Positions 45,001 through 57,600 of a DNA stretch of 64,000 nt are shown one piece after another. The stretch covers positions 13,536,001 to 13,600,000 of the forward strand of contig JAIVEN010000013.1 of assembly GCA_026686845.1 (NCBI GenBank), written 5' to 3'. Under the pieces are notes generated by a model that saw only the letters and a program-made list of their open reading frames with translations, did not search any database and was not told the DNA's origin. Position numbers and translations under genes: made by a program. Numbering within the stretch: the first letter of the stretch is position 1; every line of letters begins with the position of its first letter. The DNA comes from Adenanthera pavonina. Its lineage: Eukaryota > Streptophyta > Magnoliopsida > Fabales > Fabaceae.

Positions 45001-48000
45001 GATTTTTACATTGATGTTTTACATTAAAATGTTATTATCAGCTCTGGATTAAGTACGAGTCTTTTGGAGTGGATGTTTTATTTATTATCTCCACAAACAT
45101 TGACTTACATAACATTTCATTTGTTTAAATTTGTAAGTATGTTACAAATTATGATGAATACTTTCGTTGTATATCCTTTTGTTTAAGTTCCTGGAGGTTG
45201 TAACAGTTTGTTGGGTCTTTAATATTGTTAGTATATTTTATGTTTACTTGATTAGTTGAAGAAATGTTATTTTTCTTTGCTTTATTTGTGTAATTCTCAT
45301 ATTTTCATCTCATAAAGGGTATATTTTGTATTATTAGGCATTCGTAACTCAGTAGCAAAAGACTTTCCTGTCAATATTTAGTATGACACACTTAGCAATG
45401 TGACTTTTTAATGATTATGTGTTTTTATTGGTATAAACTCCCTATCTGCACAGGTATGAAGGGCAACGTGACATGCTGTACAATCAGACATTCAATCTTG
45501 ATCAAGTTGCCTTTGCTGCTGAGGGAGTTAAAGATGCTCAACAAACTGTACGTTAAAAGGAGCTTATAATCTTTTTGTGATCTTAATATTCAACTCATTC
45601 TTTCTCTGTATTTATATATCATACTTCATTACTGCTTAGAAAGCGTTGGGTGATATTTAAGTCTGAAATATAGAAAACATAAAAAATCAGAAAATTGTGA
45701 AGAGTGTTTTTTTTTTTTCAATAAAATAGGTTTGAATAGAGAGAAATCTGCAGAATAGATTAAATCATTTATGGCACAGCTTCACACCCCATCCAAATTC
45801 TCCCTCGAAGCTGGGTATAGCTGTGCTTCAGGCCATGTAAGGGGAATGCTTATCAAATTTTATAGTTCTTGTTTTATGACTTATTCTGTCGTTTTTATCT
45901 TGAACATAAAAGATGTTTGGGTGATTATTGTTGTTGTAAATTTTGAAGATGGCAATCATATGCTATATTAATTTTAGTTGATTGGGGTATCATATTCACT
46001 TTAGAACATTCATTTCTCTTTGTAGCACTTTAAGGGGCATGGTTCGAGGCGGAGCTTTATCTGTACCCTGTTTGGAGTCTGCTGCCTACCTCATAAGTGG
46101 TAGTGGATGAAGTGTATGTCATTAGGAAGGTGTCTCTTCCCGGAGATGTGATTAATTGATGCTTTGAACTTCTCTTGTACCAATTCTAAACAAGTATTTA
46201 GGTTTTAAGAAACCAAATGCCCTTGAAGCATATTTTGTAAGGCACACATATAATACAATTTTCTCTTATTTTGCACTATTTCTCCTTTCAGATGTCGACT
46301 TTGAAGTCTGCCAACAAGGAATTGAAGGGAATGATGAAAACTGTGAAGATACAAGACATTGATGTGCACACTCTTCAACCTTTACTTACAGCTTCTTTGT
46401 CTTTGACCTGGAGAGTATTTGTCTTAATTGTTTATCCGTTTTACTTGTAGAACTTACAAGATGAGATGATGGATTTGATGGATGTAAGCAATGAAATCCA
46501 AGAATCCTTGGGTGGAAGCTATAACGTACCAGATGACATTGATGAGGAGGACCTCATGGGTGGTAAGCTGTGAAATTGTTTAGGCTTTTGATATAGGGGC
46601 AATTTGATGCTCTAGCAATTATCCCCTCATGGTTATACCGTTTCTGATCTACATAGATCATTATTGTGTGTATGCTATAAACTTTGTAAAATTATCCTAC
46701 TTAATCTTTTCTACGTAAAATGGTTTTATGATCTGGTTCTCCACTGCTCCAAGCAGCCAATTTTTCTACTACAGTAAGCAATGTGCTCTATACTTCCTCC
46801 AAGCATGATATAATCTTTGGAAGGAAATCTGTAAAGCAGAAGTAATTAATCATAATGATTTTCTTAAATTGCTAATTAAATGATGCTCTTGGGCATGCTA
46901 AAAGAGGAAGCCTATACTGACTCAAGGCATGGTTATTGGACCTTTGGCTTGGGGGATTGCATACTGGCTTTAAATAGATGACATTTCATAATCATAAATT
47001 CATAACTAAAAAGAGCTTGAAGCTGCAGAGGGCTTGATGAAGAAAGGGGAAGGAAGTGAGAAAGGATATGCAATGGGAAGATGAAGAGGAATTAAGATTG
47101 GTGTTTCCAAATTTAGGTAAATAGGGGTACATATCGCAATGTGCTAACATGAGGTTATTGATTGTATCTTTTCTAGATTAGGGAGATTTTGGAATCGGAA
47201 GTAAAATTCAAGCTAGGTAAGCGTAAATTTATTCTAAAAATTACTTGGAGTATTTGACAAGCAACAACTTAACACATGAAATATGTACTGAGGAATGGTC
47301 TAGAATCACGAGGCAAAGGAGAGAAAAGGCACCAAAAATTGAAAAATAATGTGGATATTGGTGCTTGGACATTGACAAAGACTAAGGTAGTATGAAATGC
47401 CTAAATTTTACATTGAGTAATATGGGTGAGGTATTTAAGTGGGTCAATTTTTTCATCTCAATAGCTAGCTTTTGAGAGATAATTTCTCACCTCACTTAAG
47501 TGCCTATCAACTGGTATCAAAGTTGGTGGTCGATGGTTTCAAATAGTGCTACCTACAAATGGTTCTGGCCAACAGAAGGTTTTGACTAGCAAGGAAATTG
47601 AGTGAAATGTCGTAGATTGCAGACATTGAGAACCAGTATGTAGACTTTTCAAGGTGGCCAAGGAGAGTATGAGATGTCTAGTTTCCACATTGAGTAGAAT
47701 GAGATGCTTAGTGGCATTTAAGCAGGTTGATTCTTTCAACCCAATTGCTAGCTTTTGAGGAAGGATAATGGGCACATAGGTTTATGCCTAAATCCCATGC
47801 TGAGTAGTGTGATGTTTTATGAGGTGTTTGAGTGCGTTAGTTCTCCTACTATATCTATTGTTAGCTTTTTGGGGAGGGTTTCCCATCTCACTTGAGTACT
47901 TATCAGTTTCCTATCTTTTTGTTTTCTTTGATAAAGAGTTTCCCACCTTTCTTAAGTGCCCACTGCACACCGAATTTTGTGAGAGTCAGTGGAAACTAGA

Positions 48001-50269
48001 GTATTGAATGGTGAGTCCTAACAGTCAATTGGTATTGGCTGCCCATTTTCTTTATCAATTCCACATGAAGAAGAAATTTATTTCTTCGATTTTGGAACAA
48101 ATAGATTTGGCTTGAAGTTGAACCCTAAATGATTTGTTGCTCTAATAATCTAATGAAATATCTTAACTTATTACCTATGAGCCCAAAAATTTTTGGTTCA
48201 ACGAGATAAGCATATCTTCTATTGGGCTGTTTTCCCATAAAAGAACAGGCGAACAAAGAAGTGAGGAGAAGAATTGTGACTACAGGGGTTGGCAGGACTT
48301 GGATTTTGTAACTGATGAAGGAAAAGCAGCTGTTCTGGGAAACTTTTTTTCCTCTTGTAATCCAAACAGAAGAAAAATTTTCTGAAGAAAATTTCTTAAA
48401 TCCCTCACAAGGACCATATAAATAAGTTCATGTTCTGTTGACCAAAAGAAAAAAAAAATCCTATCGATACTTACTAAAGTTATAATTATAAATTGGTCTT
48501 CCCAATATTACAAAGATGTTTATTATTATTCCTAAACAAAATGTTTCTGTAAATCAAGAATATCAGGTTGACTTTAGAAAGCATGAGTTGTAACGTTAGG
48601 AAGTGCCAATAATAACATGGAAAATAAGACTGGGTTTTTCCTTTCCTCACCAAAGATTTTTGAGGTCCTTAGTTATAATTATTATATGTTATGGGTCTGT
48701 AAGTGTTATTTTTCCTAAAAACAAGCCTAAAGGAAAATTTGGATTCCGCATTTCTATTGCATTTGGGTGAGTTGCTTTCATTGGTCATTCAGTGTCTGAA
48801 TTGTCTGTTTTCTTGTTTATATGATTTTGTTAACCAGAGCTTGACGCATTGGAAGCAGACATGGGAATTGAAACTGAAGCAGATGGAGTTCCCTCCTACC
48901 TCCAACCTGATAAAGAACCTGATTTGGAGGCAGAGCTTAACTTGCCTTCAGCTCCCATGGGACACGCAACAGTGCCACCAAGCAAACCCATTAATGCTCA
49001 GGTTTAATTTCTTTTCCTTATAATTCATTTTTTAAACAGGACAGCCTATGGTGTTTTCTTTAATGTGATAATAAATACTTACATGAGGTTCTCAGAACCA
49101 GAAAAGGGAAAAAAAGAAAAACTGCATGAATTTCTTCGTCACAAAAGATCTGATGTTAAAACTGGTGTTTTGTTTTCAATTATCATTTGTCTACATGACT
49201 GCAACTTTGCCAAATCGTCTGCATTGGTTAGGGATGATTTTTCTTATGAAAAGATGTAATGCAGCCGTAAGTGCATTAAATTATTGATTAAATTTTCATG
49301 ACGGATAGAGGACTCTTGGTGGCTAGTCATTGCAATCTTGCTTGCAGGTATCTTGGCATGTAGATGTTTTCCTAGATATAATAAGCTAGGCTCAGTAGAT
49401 TATTGTAGGGCCAGTGTGGATAATTTTGACTGGAAGTTCTTATAGAAGGGTGAGGCTTTGTGTTCCAAAGCAGGTCAGAAAAGGAATCGCCAATTAAAGC
49501 TGTTTAATTGCTTACCAATTATTTTGTAGATAATGGGAATTCGTCTTTTACATGGTTAGATGAAATTGGTCATAGTTGTAGAGTCAATAAAAAAAGTGGA
49601 AATGAGTTCTACTACTGTTCTTTATTACCCAACCATCAAAGAAGGACTTCTTTTCAGAAACATATTCATATCTATTCTGGGTGTTCAACTACAGAAAATT
49701 TATGTCTAGTAAAGACTTAATTAACTGTAGTGGAGGTAATTGCTACAAAAGCATTACATGGTTCGGTGGTCTAAGTGCCTAATTGCTGTGTGTCTGAAGT
49801 TGAATGTTACAGAAACACTTGACTACAAAGTTTGAACTAGACTAACAGAATATTAACATGAGGACAGTATTTTATGATAAACTTATTTCAAAGGTTTGAT
49901 GTGGTATTCCTCTTTGTTTTTTTTACCGGGTAATGTAACTTCCCAAAGAAAAGAAAAAAAAGAACAAGGGGGGGGGGGGGGGGGGAGCTTAGTGTGTGCC
50001 TTATCAATGATTGTTCCCTGACTTTCCTTCCATCCACATGTTCTAAGGACCCTCTTCCTTCCTGTCTACTAATGGCTAATGATGAGTTTCTTATATTAAG
50101 ATTAATTAGAAAACTGAAGTAAAATATGTTTCCCTCGAAGCACTTCAAAAAATAATATAGTGGTTGCTTGCTATGGTGCTGACAGGCTGATGATGAATTG
50201 GGTTTACCTGCGGTCCCGCGGGCTTCTATAAGTGGTTTGGTAATCTTTTGTAATTGCTGTGACCGTTAA
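42043..50269 (+). CDS. VPS60: VPS60/CHMP5-like ESCRT-III-associated protein, seven coding exons
   Basis: Coding exons: 42043-42111, 43320-43471, 45454-45547, 46292-46363, 46451-46562, 48838-49001 and 50186-50269. All junctions are GT..AG and phases agree, giving 248 residues. Exon 1 encodes a start 'MKRFFGVKKEEEPPPSIQDA' typical of VPS60. The Snf7-type helical core follows ('RGDTVDEKIKKLD', 'KTRPGPAQEAVKARAM', 'YEGQRDMLYNQ', 'NKELKGMMK'). Next comes the acidic C-terminal helix region ('QDEMMDLMDVSNEIQE', 'DIDEEDLMGELDALEADMG'), and near the end 'DELGLPAVPRAS'. In yeast and animals this protein acts late in multivesicular-body sorting on endosomes and binds the VPS4 cofactor VTA1/LIP5; the same is expected here. 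Oddity: the last exon reads about ten residues beyond the usual end, closing 'GLVIFCNCCDR'. A further splice there is possible. Confidence 0.93.
47385..47917 (+). mobile_element. TRIM-like short LTR retroelement remnant in VPS60 intron 5
   Basis: Three degenerate units of about 110-140 bp start near 47395, 47671 and 47785. Each runs from 'ATGYCTARWTYCCAYATTGAG' like text (shown degenerate) through 'GCTAGCTTTTGAG', with 'CTCACTTAAGTGCCTATCA' closing the first and 'CTCACTTGAGTACTTATCA' the third. After the first unit comes TGGTATCAAAGTTGG (47512-47526), which resembles a tRNA-Met primer site. Short terminal repeats plus a primer site with little between fit a terminal-repeat retrotransposon in miniature. 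Boundaries and duplications are not clear. Confidence 0.5.
49968..49985 (+). repeat. Run of 18 G in VPS60 intron 6
   Basis: An uninterrupted G tract preceded by an A-rich purine stretch from 49946. It could form a G-quadruplex and is prone to length error in sequencing. Confidence 0.95.
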
Positions 50270-53200
50270 GGACCTAAGCAAGCCCTGTAAAAATGTGCAC
50301 AACTTGAGAACTTCATTGGTATGGTGAATCTGACTGTTCTTATGCCTGCTTTATTTGACTTGCTGCTCTTTTTTCTTTTTTTTTTTCGTTAAAAAAAAGT
50401 TAAGACTATAAGCACCATCTATAGCAAAATAAACCAGGACTTCAGGAAAAATGAGAAAAACAAAATGTTATCGCTATAGGAAGAAAGCACGTAATTGGGA
50501 GGCTGTGAATATCCTTTTTATTGTGTGTGCGCAATAGATGTGGCACAAAAGGCGTTGAGTTGGAGAAGTTTAGGACTTACATGTAACTAGAGGTGAGTTC
50601 TGTGTATTATATGAAATCTAAGTTGAACTACTTTATTTATGATTAATAAAATAGTAAGACTTCATATAAATTTTAATGTATAGATATACATGTGTGTGTG
50701 TTGCTGAGGTGTGGTGTAATCACTCTACTTTTCTGTCACAATAAAAGTATTTTATTAAAATCTTAAGGCATCATCTTTTCCTTTTATAAAACAAAATAGA
50801 TGTCTTACACTTGAGAGAATCCTTCTCCTTGTTTAGCTTGTGTGGTCTCAAATGTGGGGAAAAAGGGAGTTATGCTATTAATTAAGGAGAATTGATTAAT
50901 GTCAGTTTTTAAACGGACAAAAAATTATAACTTCTAGATTTCTATTAATGAAACTTTTTTATAAAAATGACTTGTGAACTTTTTTTTCGTTAATTTAGTA
51001 TAATATAATTGAGTCTTAAAAAATGATTCCTTACATACTCGAAATACCAAATGAACCTTAGATTATCTGCTAAACTAAAAGTATCCCCTTTTCAACATGT
51101 ACAAAAAACGGTTTGAGAAAAGTTTTTGTAGTTGCAGACAGACAATACACATAATTTAGTAAGAAAATCAGCAAACCAATAAGCCACATGTATTTTGCCC
51201 TGTATTGCCTGTTTTCATTCATTTCGTATTGCATATTTAATCCTAATCTTTTGCCATTATTGGAAAGAGGGAAAACTAGAAAATAAGATCTTACAGGAAT
51301 TTCAGGAGTTTTTACATATTTTTTCTCGAATTCCGTTTCGAATTCGCGCATTATTGTACATGATCCATTTTCTCAACGCACCGTATATACTTGCATACCT
51401 CTCTATACCGCTCTTTCTAGGCACATTTTCAGATTACAGTTTTCCCTTATCAGACATTGCAATTACAACTGATTGTGTGATAAAAGAAAACCAAATTTTC
51501 TATACACATCTTGCAAAATGAAGCTTTATCCATGATAGTGGTACTGTGCATGAATATGACTTTTGCCATTATCAACAAAGATGCCCTGAAAAAAGAAGAA
51601 ACAGAATGAAGAACCAAGAAATTCACGTGAGTAGCATACCCAATGGTCAAGGTAAGAGAGCACGTGAGCTTGGGAAACTATCAAGCACTTCCACGTGGGT
51701 TATGCCCAGAGAAATTCCCATGTGAGCTGCTTCAACAATGTTATGCCCAGAAATTCTTACAAGTCCAATACAGGGGCTGAGATTATTCCCTGATTCTTAT
51801 AAGAAAAGAAATAATAATGAAAGATTATTCACAAATACTTTCAAATCCTCTAAAATTTTTCGCCTTTGTATATGTCTTCCTAAGATTGTGAAAGAAAAAA
51901 AAAATCTCTAGACAAAAAAGAACGAAAGTCACCGTTTCAAAGTGAGGCGTGTGTGGGAATTTATGAAGAAAACAAAATAGTGTGACTGATAATAAAATAG
52001 AATATTAATCCAGGAAATAGAATGACAAATCCTGTGTGGTATCAAGGTTTAAAATTCAGTGAAGGTTTTTTAAAATGTTGAGTTTTGGATGTTAAATCTT
52101 CATCGATTGCTCCATTTCTTATCATCCATCCAAGAAATTCTAAAAACAAAACAATCAATCAATGTATTTAATATTAAAATCTATATGTAGCCATACTATT
52201 TATTATTCAAGACTCATTTCAAACTCCAAATACATCTCCCCCTACCCCTCCTCTCTTTCTAGTTGTAATCTCAAGTGGCACTTTTGTTAAAATTAAGTGC
52301 AAAAAAACGTTGAGTATTTGTTGAACTCAATCCTTATCCTATCTCTTTTTCATCCTTAACTCTAATTCCCAAGTCTTTTGTACGTATCCATCTATCTCTT
52401 TACGTTTCTTTTGGTACTGCCTCTCTTCCCAAATTTGTACATATATACTCAGGACAAATACGTAAGAGCATTGTGGGACCTAAATTCCAGAAACATCCAA
52501 AACAAGGTTTCCAAAGTAACCTACTCCTCTAATTTGGAGAGAAACAGAGCATGAAAATGGTCAATTAGGTCACATCAGAGTTACCAACTTCGCCAATGAA
52601 CAGTTTGTTTTGTTATGTTTTATTAATGTAAAGAAATCAGTGTGTGTTTCAACTTTATGAATGATTCCCGCAGAATCCAAGGGACACCCAATTGGTTCTC
52701 GCCATATTCAAGGCTGCCAAATTAGTAGTATAAATAGGCTGCGTGGCAGTTTATGCTTCACCCAAACTTTTTTTTGTTCAGGATACGCTAAGAGACTGTT
52801 TACTAGCACAATAAAATATAATTAAAAAAACAATAGAAAAAAAATTACTTCTGAATTGTTTTAAATTATTTAATTGTCCTGGTGCATTTATCTAAATTTC
52901 AAGAACTAAAAATTCTACTCTCTCCCCCCTCCCATCCCCAAGAAATATTGAGAACGTTCCTCCTATTGTTACTTCCGTAAAATGGTGTCTCTATGTTTCT
53001 CTATTTAGTTGATAAAAATATATTGACTAATAGACAATACTATTAGCATTCATTCATCAATGAATGTCAATAATACCAGATCGGCAAATAATAGTAGTAC
53101 AGTGAAGAATTGCATGAATGAACCACAATCAATCAATATATTAGTATTAATATAAATTATAAAATTATAAAATCTATAAGAAACTATATTGTTCACACCT

Positions 53201-53609
53201 TTTTTTTTTTTGGCTTCATACAATTACACAAAACTCCTCCTAACAATCAATATCAACAAATGTATATAATAAAATTCATCATTAAAACAGATTATTTATA
53301 AATCATAAAAAATCATTTTTTCAAATCCACGAAAACATGTGTCAAATTTTATGAATGGCAAAAAAAATCATACGGACCCAATTATTTATTTATTCCATTG
53401 AAAATGTCTCTCCAATTTTATGAATGACATAAAGAAAAAGAATTTTACCCACTTTATGATGTTTTTCCCTTTGGAAATGTCTAATTCAATTATATATCAC
53501 AATTCAGAAAAGCAAGAACAGGCCCAAAATTACACAACGCGCTAGGAAAAGATTGATAGATGGATAGATACTTACCAGTGTGTCTGGATCCTAAAGGAGC
53601 TTAATTACT
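50270..53609. other. Intergenic region between VPS60 and the GT14 gene
   Basis: Includes the 3' sides of both genes, which converge. Three CACGTG cores lie at 51624, 51661 and 51692. A short repeated phrase, 'GTTATGCCCAGA', is at 51699 and 51740. A TATAAATAG-like box near 52728 has no gene after it. T-rich and A-rich runs occur near 50370-50400 and 53199. No coding region is supported. Confidence 0.4.
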
Positions 53610-54665
53610 TCAATCCCGGAAAATGACGTCATCGGCGATGTTCATCAACGGGGCCAGACAATCCGGCGAGAACTTCCTCGCAAACATGTAGTCATAACCC
53701 GAGTAATTCGACTGCCTCAATCGGAAAACCAGCTCCGACGAGACATCCGGTGGCGTGTACAGGTGAGGGTGACCGTCCCAGCAACCTGTCCAGTTCACCC
53801 TCGTGAGAGTGAACCGAGTACAGCCATTCGGATCCTCCATGGACAAAAGGGTCGGAAAGTAGTGCTCCTCCGGGTAGCACGGCTCTTCGCCCACACACGG
53901 CAGCCTGAACTTCCTCCACAACCTTCTATCCTTCACCACAGTCACTGCGTGCCTCCGGGTCAGCACGAAGAACTGCGACCCGACCCGGAACTCCTCAAAC
54001 GGCACTTCCGGTAGCATAACGTGCTCCCCACGCGCCACGTATCGGTCGTAGAGATTGGGCTCATCGGAGAGCATCTCGATGAAGCTCTTGAAGTTAGATA
54101 GTGAAGAAGCGAAACTCGTGAGAATCTTCAGTTCGCTGCCGAAGAGGTAACGATACATGAAGCGGAAGGAGTGGAGTGGGATGCAATGCTGGGACACGAG
54201 AGCGAAGTACTGGTTCATTGGGTCGTCGATCAGTGCGGTGGCGAGGAGGCGGCGCGCGGCAGCAATTAACGACGGCGACGCGCGGTGCGTTTTCTTCGAC
54301 GGGATGAATCGGTCACGGAAAACGCCGCCCGGGGGAGTGATGTAAACGGAGGGGTCTGAGTGGATGTAGATGTTGACGAGATGACAATTTCCATGGAAGA
54401 ACTTCTCCCAGAGAGGAGCGAAAGAGAGATTGGAATTGGTGAGGAAGAGGAAAGCAATTTTAGGTTTGGGATTTGTGGTGCCTAAGCGGGAAGTGGTGGA
54501 AGCGGAATGGCCGGCGCGTGTGGCTCTGGTGAAGAGAGCGAGGTCGTCGAGCTCGTCGGAGAAGGAGAAGGAGAAGCGGCGAGGAGGGAGGACTTGTGGA
54601 GCGAAGAAGATGAATGGGAGACAGAGGAGAAGAGTGAAGGGAACAAGCAAAGGAGGTGACCACAT
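53610..54665 (-). CDS. GT14 family glycosyltransferase (DUF266, BC10-like), single exon
   Basis: The product is 351 residues in one exon. Residues about 6-26 form a single hydrophobic anchor after a short N-terminus, as in a Golgi type II membrane enzyme. The Core-2/I-branching domain spans about 68-335, with 'KIAFLFLTNSNLSFAPLWEKF' shortened here to its key start KIAFLFL (69-75), 'IYIHSDPS' (99-106), 'QYFALVSQHCIPLHSF' (152-167), 'GSQFFVLTRRHA' (229-240), 'CYPEEHYFPTLL' (263-274) and 'NWTGCWDGHP' (291-300). These are conserved in plant GT14/DUF266 proteins. The rice relative BC10 affects cell walls; the acceptor here is unknown. The coding part is much richer in G and C than its flanks. The ATG at 54665 is chosen because it puts the anchor at the N-terminus. 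The 5' leader is CT-rich. Confidence 0.92.
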   Translation of the reverse strand: MWSPPLLVPFTLLLCLPFIFFAPQVLPPRRFSFSFSDELDDLALFTRATRAGHSASTTSRLGTTNPKPKIAFLFLTNSNLSFAPLWEKFFHGNCHLVNIYIHSDPSVYITPPGGVFRDRFIPSKKTHRASPSLIAAARRLLATALIDDPMNQYFALVSQHCIPLHSFRFMYRYLFGSELKILTSFASSLSNFKSFIEMLSDEPNLYDRYVARGEHVMLPEVPFEEFRVGSQFFVLTRRHAVTVVKDRRLWRKFRLPCVGEEPCYPEEHYFPTLLSMEDPNGCTRFTLTRVNWTGCWDGHPHLYTPPDVSSELVFRLRQSNYSGYDYMFARKFSPDCLAPLMNIADDVIFRD

Positions 54666-57600
54666 TGGAAGAAAGAAAGTGAAGAATTTGGAGGGTAAAT
54701 TTTGAGGGAAAGTTGAAGGAGTGGGTAGACGACAGAGAAAGGAAAGATAAAGAGAAATTGGGGAAATTTTTTTCTAAAATTTTCTTTTTGGGATGTTCTT
54801 CATCGGGATTCTGAAATTGTGGAAGAAGAGTGACAGAAACCAAGTGAGTGTGAAGATTGAAAATTGAAGGAGTTGCCGAGACAAGTCCAATATATTAATA
54901 GTATTATGAGATTATATTAATATTAATACCCCAGCTTGGATGTCGGCACATTTATGAGATTATATTTTGGTCACCATCAATATATCACAATATATATAGT
55001 AATATTCCCTTTCTTTTTGGATATGGGAGGATTTATTTACTTGGCCCTCTTCCATTAGGAAAAGTTATTTAAGATGTTACATATTTTAATTTTTCAGAAA
55101 TTATCATAATTTTTTAAAATTATCTCATTAAACTATCCTATTTTAATTACTATTATCTCTTTTAATCTCTTTTTATCATAAGAAAAAAATTAAATATCTA
55201 CTTTAATTGAGGTCTATTATAAATGACGACTAACCTTCACAAAATAACTTATATTTTAAAATTTTATTTTTTATTAAATATGTATTATATTTTGAAATGG
55301 ATGGAATATATTTTTACCAACAATATATTAATATTTAATTTTATTAAATCAATATATATATATATGCATATATATATAACTAGCCACTTTTTCAATATAT
55401 ATCATAGAGTTTGAAAAATGAATAAAAAAATTAAATTTTGTGCAATGTATAAAAAATGTGTTTATATATAATTAATATATAGTATATATTATCTAAGTTG
55501 AAAACCTATATACTTTTTTATATTGTTTTAGTATTATTTTCCAATCAAAAGTTAATATGTAGATTGTTTTTAACATATTTTAGATTTAATCATTAATCAT
55601 ATATTAAAATGTTAAATTTTTAACCTTAAAAAATTTTTAAAAATCTACATGTGAAATTTTATTTGGAAATCTGCATGAAAAGTATATAATGAAAAATATA
55701 TAAATTTTTTCCATTGTGTAATACACGTTATCTGCTATACAATACACAAGAAATAAAAAATGACTATTTTTTTTTAAATTGTGTTAAAAAAATTGACAAA
55801 TCTAATTTGTATATTAAATTTAAATGTTTAAATATTATTATTTTTAGTTAACAAAAATATTATTAGTGTTGTTTCACTTCTTGATTTTTTTTAGTTTAAA
55901 AATATAATGCAAAATAAGTATGATTTAAATTGATATTTTTAAAATAAAATTTTAATTGAAAAAAAGAATAATAAAATTTAATTTTTTTAAATCAAACACA
56001 AACTATTCAAAAAAATCAATTCTATATATTTTCAAAAACTAGCCTATCACATGTGCAATATTGCCCAAGTTTCAAAAATTACATGCCCATTATGCAACTT
56101 AATAAAAGGTATATATGCCAAATTATTATTAGTATTTACAAGTCAAGTTAGTTATTCAAGGGTGCAAGATTTTTTTTTCCAAATATTAGAATATTTTTAT
56201 TTTTATTGAGATTATTACTTTTAAAAGATTTATATGTATTTAAAATTTTTAATGCTAGTAAATATAATGTCATGTTTAGTAGAAAAAATATTTTTTAAAA
56301 AAATGGAAAGCTAGAAAGGGAGGGAGAAAAAAATTCATGAAAAAGTTATTTTTATTCTTTAAAAGTTTAATAATATGTACCAAACAAATTACACAAATGT
56401 TGTCAAATAAAAAATAAATTATATAAGAATTTATTTTTTTTAATAAAATTATATTTATGTCTAATAAATATAGCCTAAAACAATTAAATTGAAATTACCT
56501 AGAAAAGAAATTAGTTTAAGTACAAGACGGAATAGTAATGCGCCCTTTTTTGGGCCATGGTTTGTAGTGTACTTTACATTATATATATAAGAAAAAAAAA
56601 CTAAGAAAGAAAGGAATTGTGATGGGGACGGTTAGAACAGGAACGTAGGAGTGGGGGTGGGTGTGCGAATAATCTGATTGGGATTGTTTTGCGTGTCGAC
56701 TTTTTTTTTTTTCCTCAGTGGGTTTTGATAGATTATCTATACTTATTTTAGATCATTTATATATTATCTTATATTTGATTTCTTTCAAAATAAATAATTA
56801 AAAATTAAAAAGAAGTATGATATAAATAATAACTCACACCAAACACTGATAATTCAAATCTCCTGAGAAACGATGTGTTGATAAATAAGATTAAAATTAA
56901 GATATATATTTTTGAGTACATTGTTTGTAAATAATGTGATCTGTAATATATTTTAGTATATACATATATATTAATGATATATATTAATATAGTGATATTG
57001 ATATATTTTTTGCCAATAAAAGATATTGATATATTTAATATTGATTGATATTAGTTGGTCAAAAAAAATTATTGATTGTTATTGTTGTATTGATAAGGTC
57101 AATAAATCTTTGGTGAAAGTGCAGTTAGTGACCAATAAAACAAGACTCAACACACCTAGCAGATAGTTAGATTCTTTAAGTATATTATTCAAAGTACGCT
57201 TAAGGCCTGCTTGATAACTATTTTTAAAATAGATTTTTTATTTTCAAAAATAAAAAAATAAAAAAACCTATTTGGTACTAGCTATATCTATGAAAAATAT
57301 TTTGTTGGAAGTGAAAAAACTTATTTCAATAACTTTTACACCTTGATTAGTTTTCAATTATTAATTATAGAATATTCTTAGTACATAAAAAATGTATACT
57401 TTTAGTCTTTTAATTTTGAGGTGAATTTTGATCCTTTTAACTTTATTAACTTTCATATTAATTGTTTAGCTTTTAAGAAGTTGCCAAAATCTTCATAATT
57501 CTTAATATTGTTAAATAGATTAATAATAAATGATCACTTTTATATTCAAAAGCCACATCATTAATATTATTACATAATAATTAATCAAATAAATATAATT

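Noticed and set aside
52726..52740. TATAAATAG-like promoter box
   Set aside because: No coding region or leader follows on the plus strand; AT-rich DNA makes such boxes common.
54460..54843. Open stretch of 127 codons on the minus strand
   Set aside because: Out-of-frame shadow of the GT14 gene and its CT-rich leader.
57200..57345. Possible small DNA transposon starting GGCCTGCTTGATAAC
   Set aside because: No inverted partner end or target duplication could be found.
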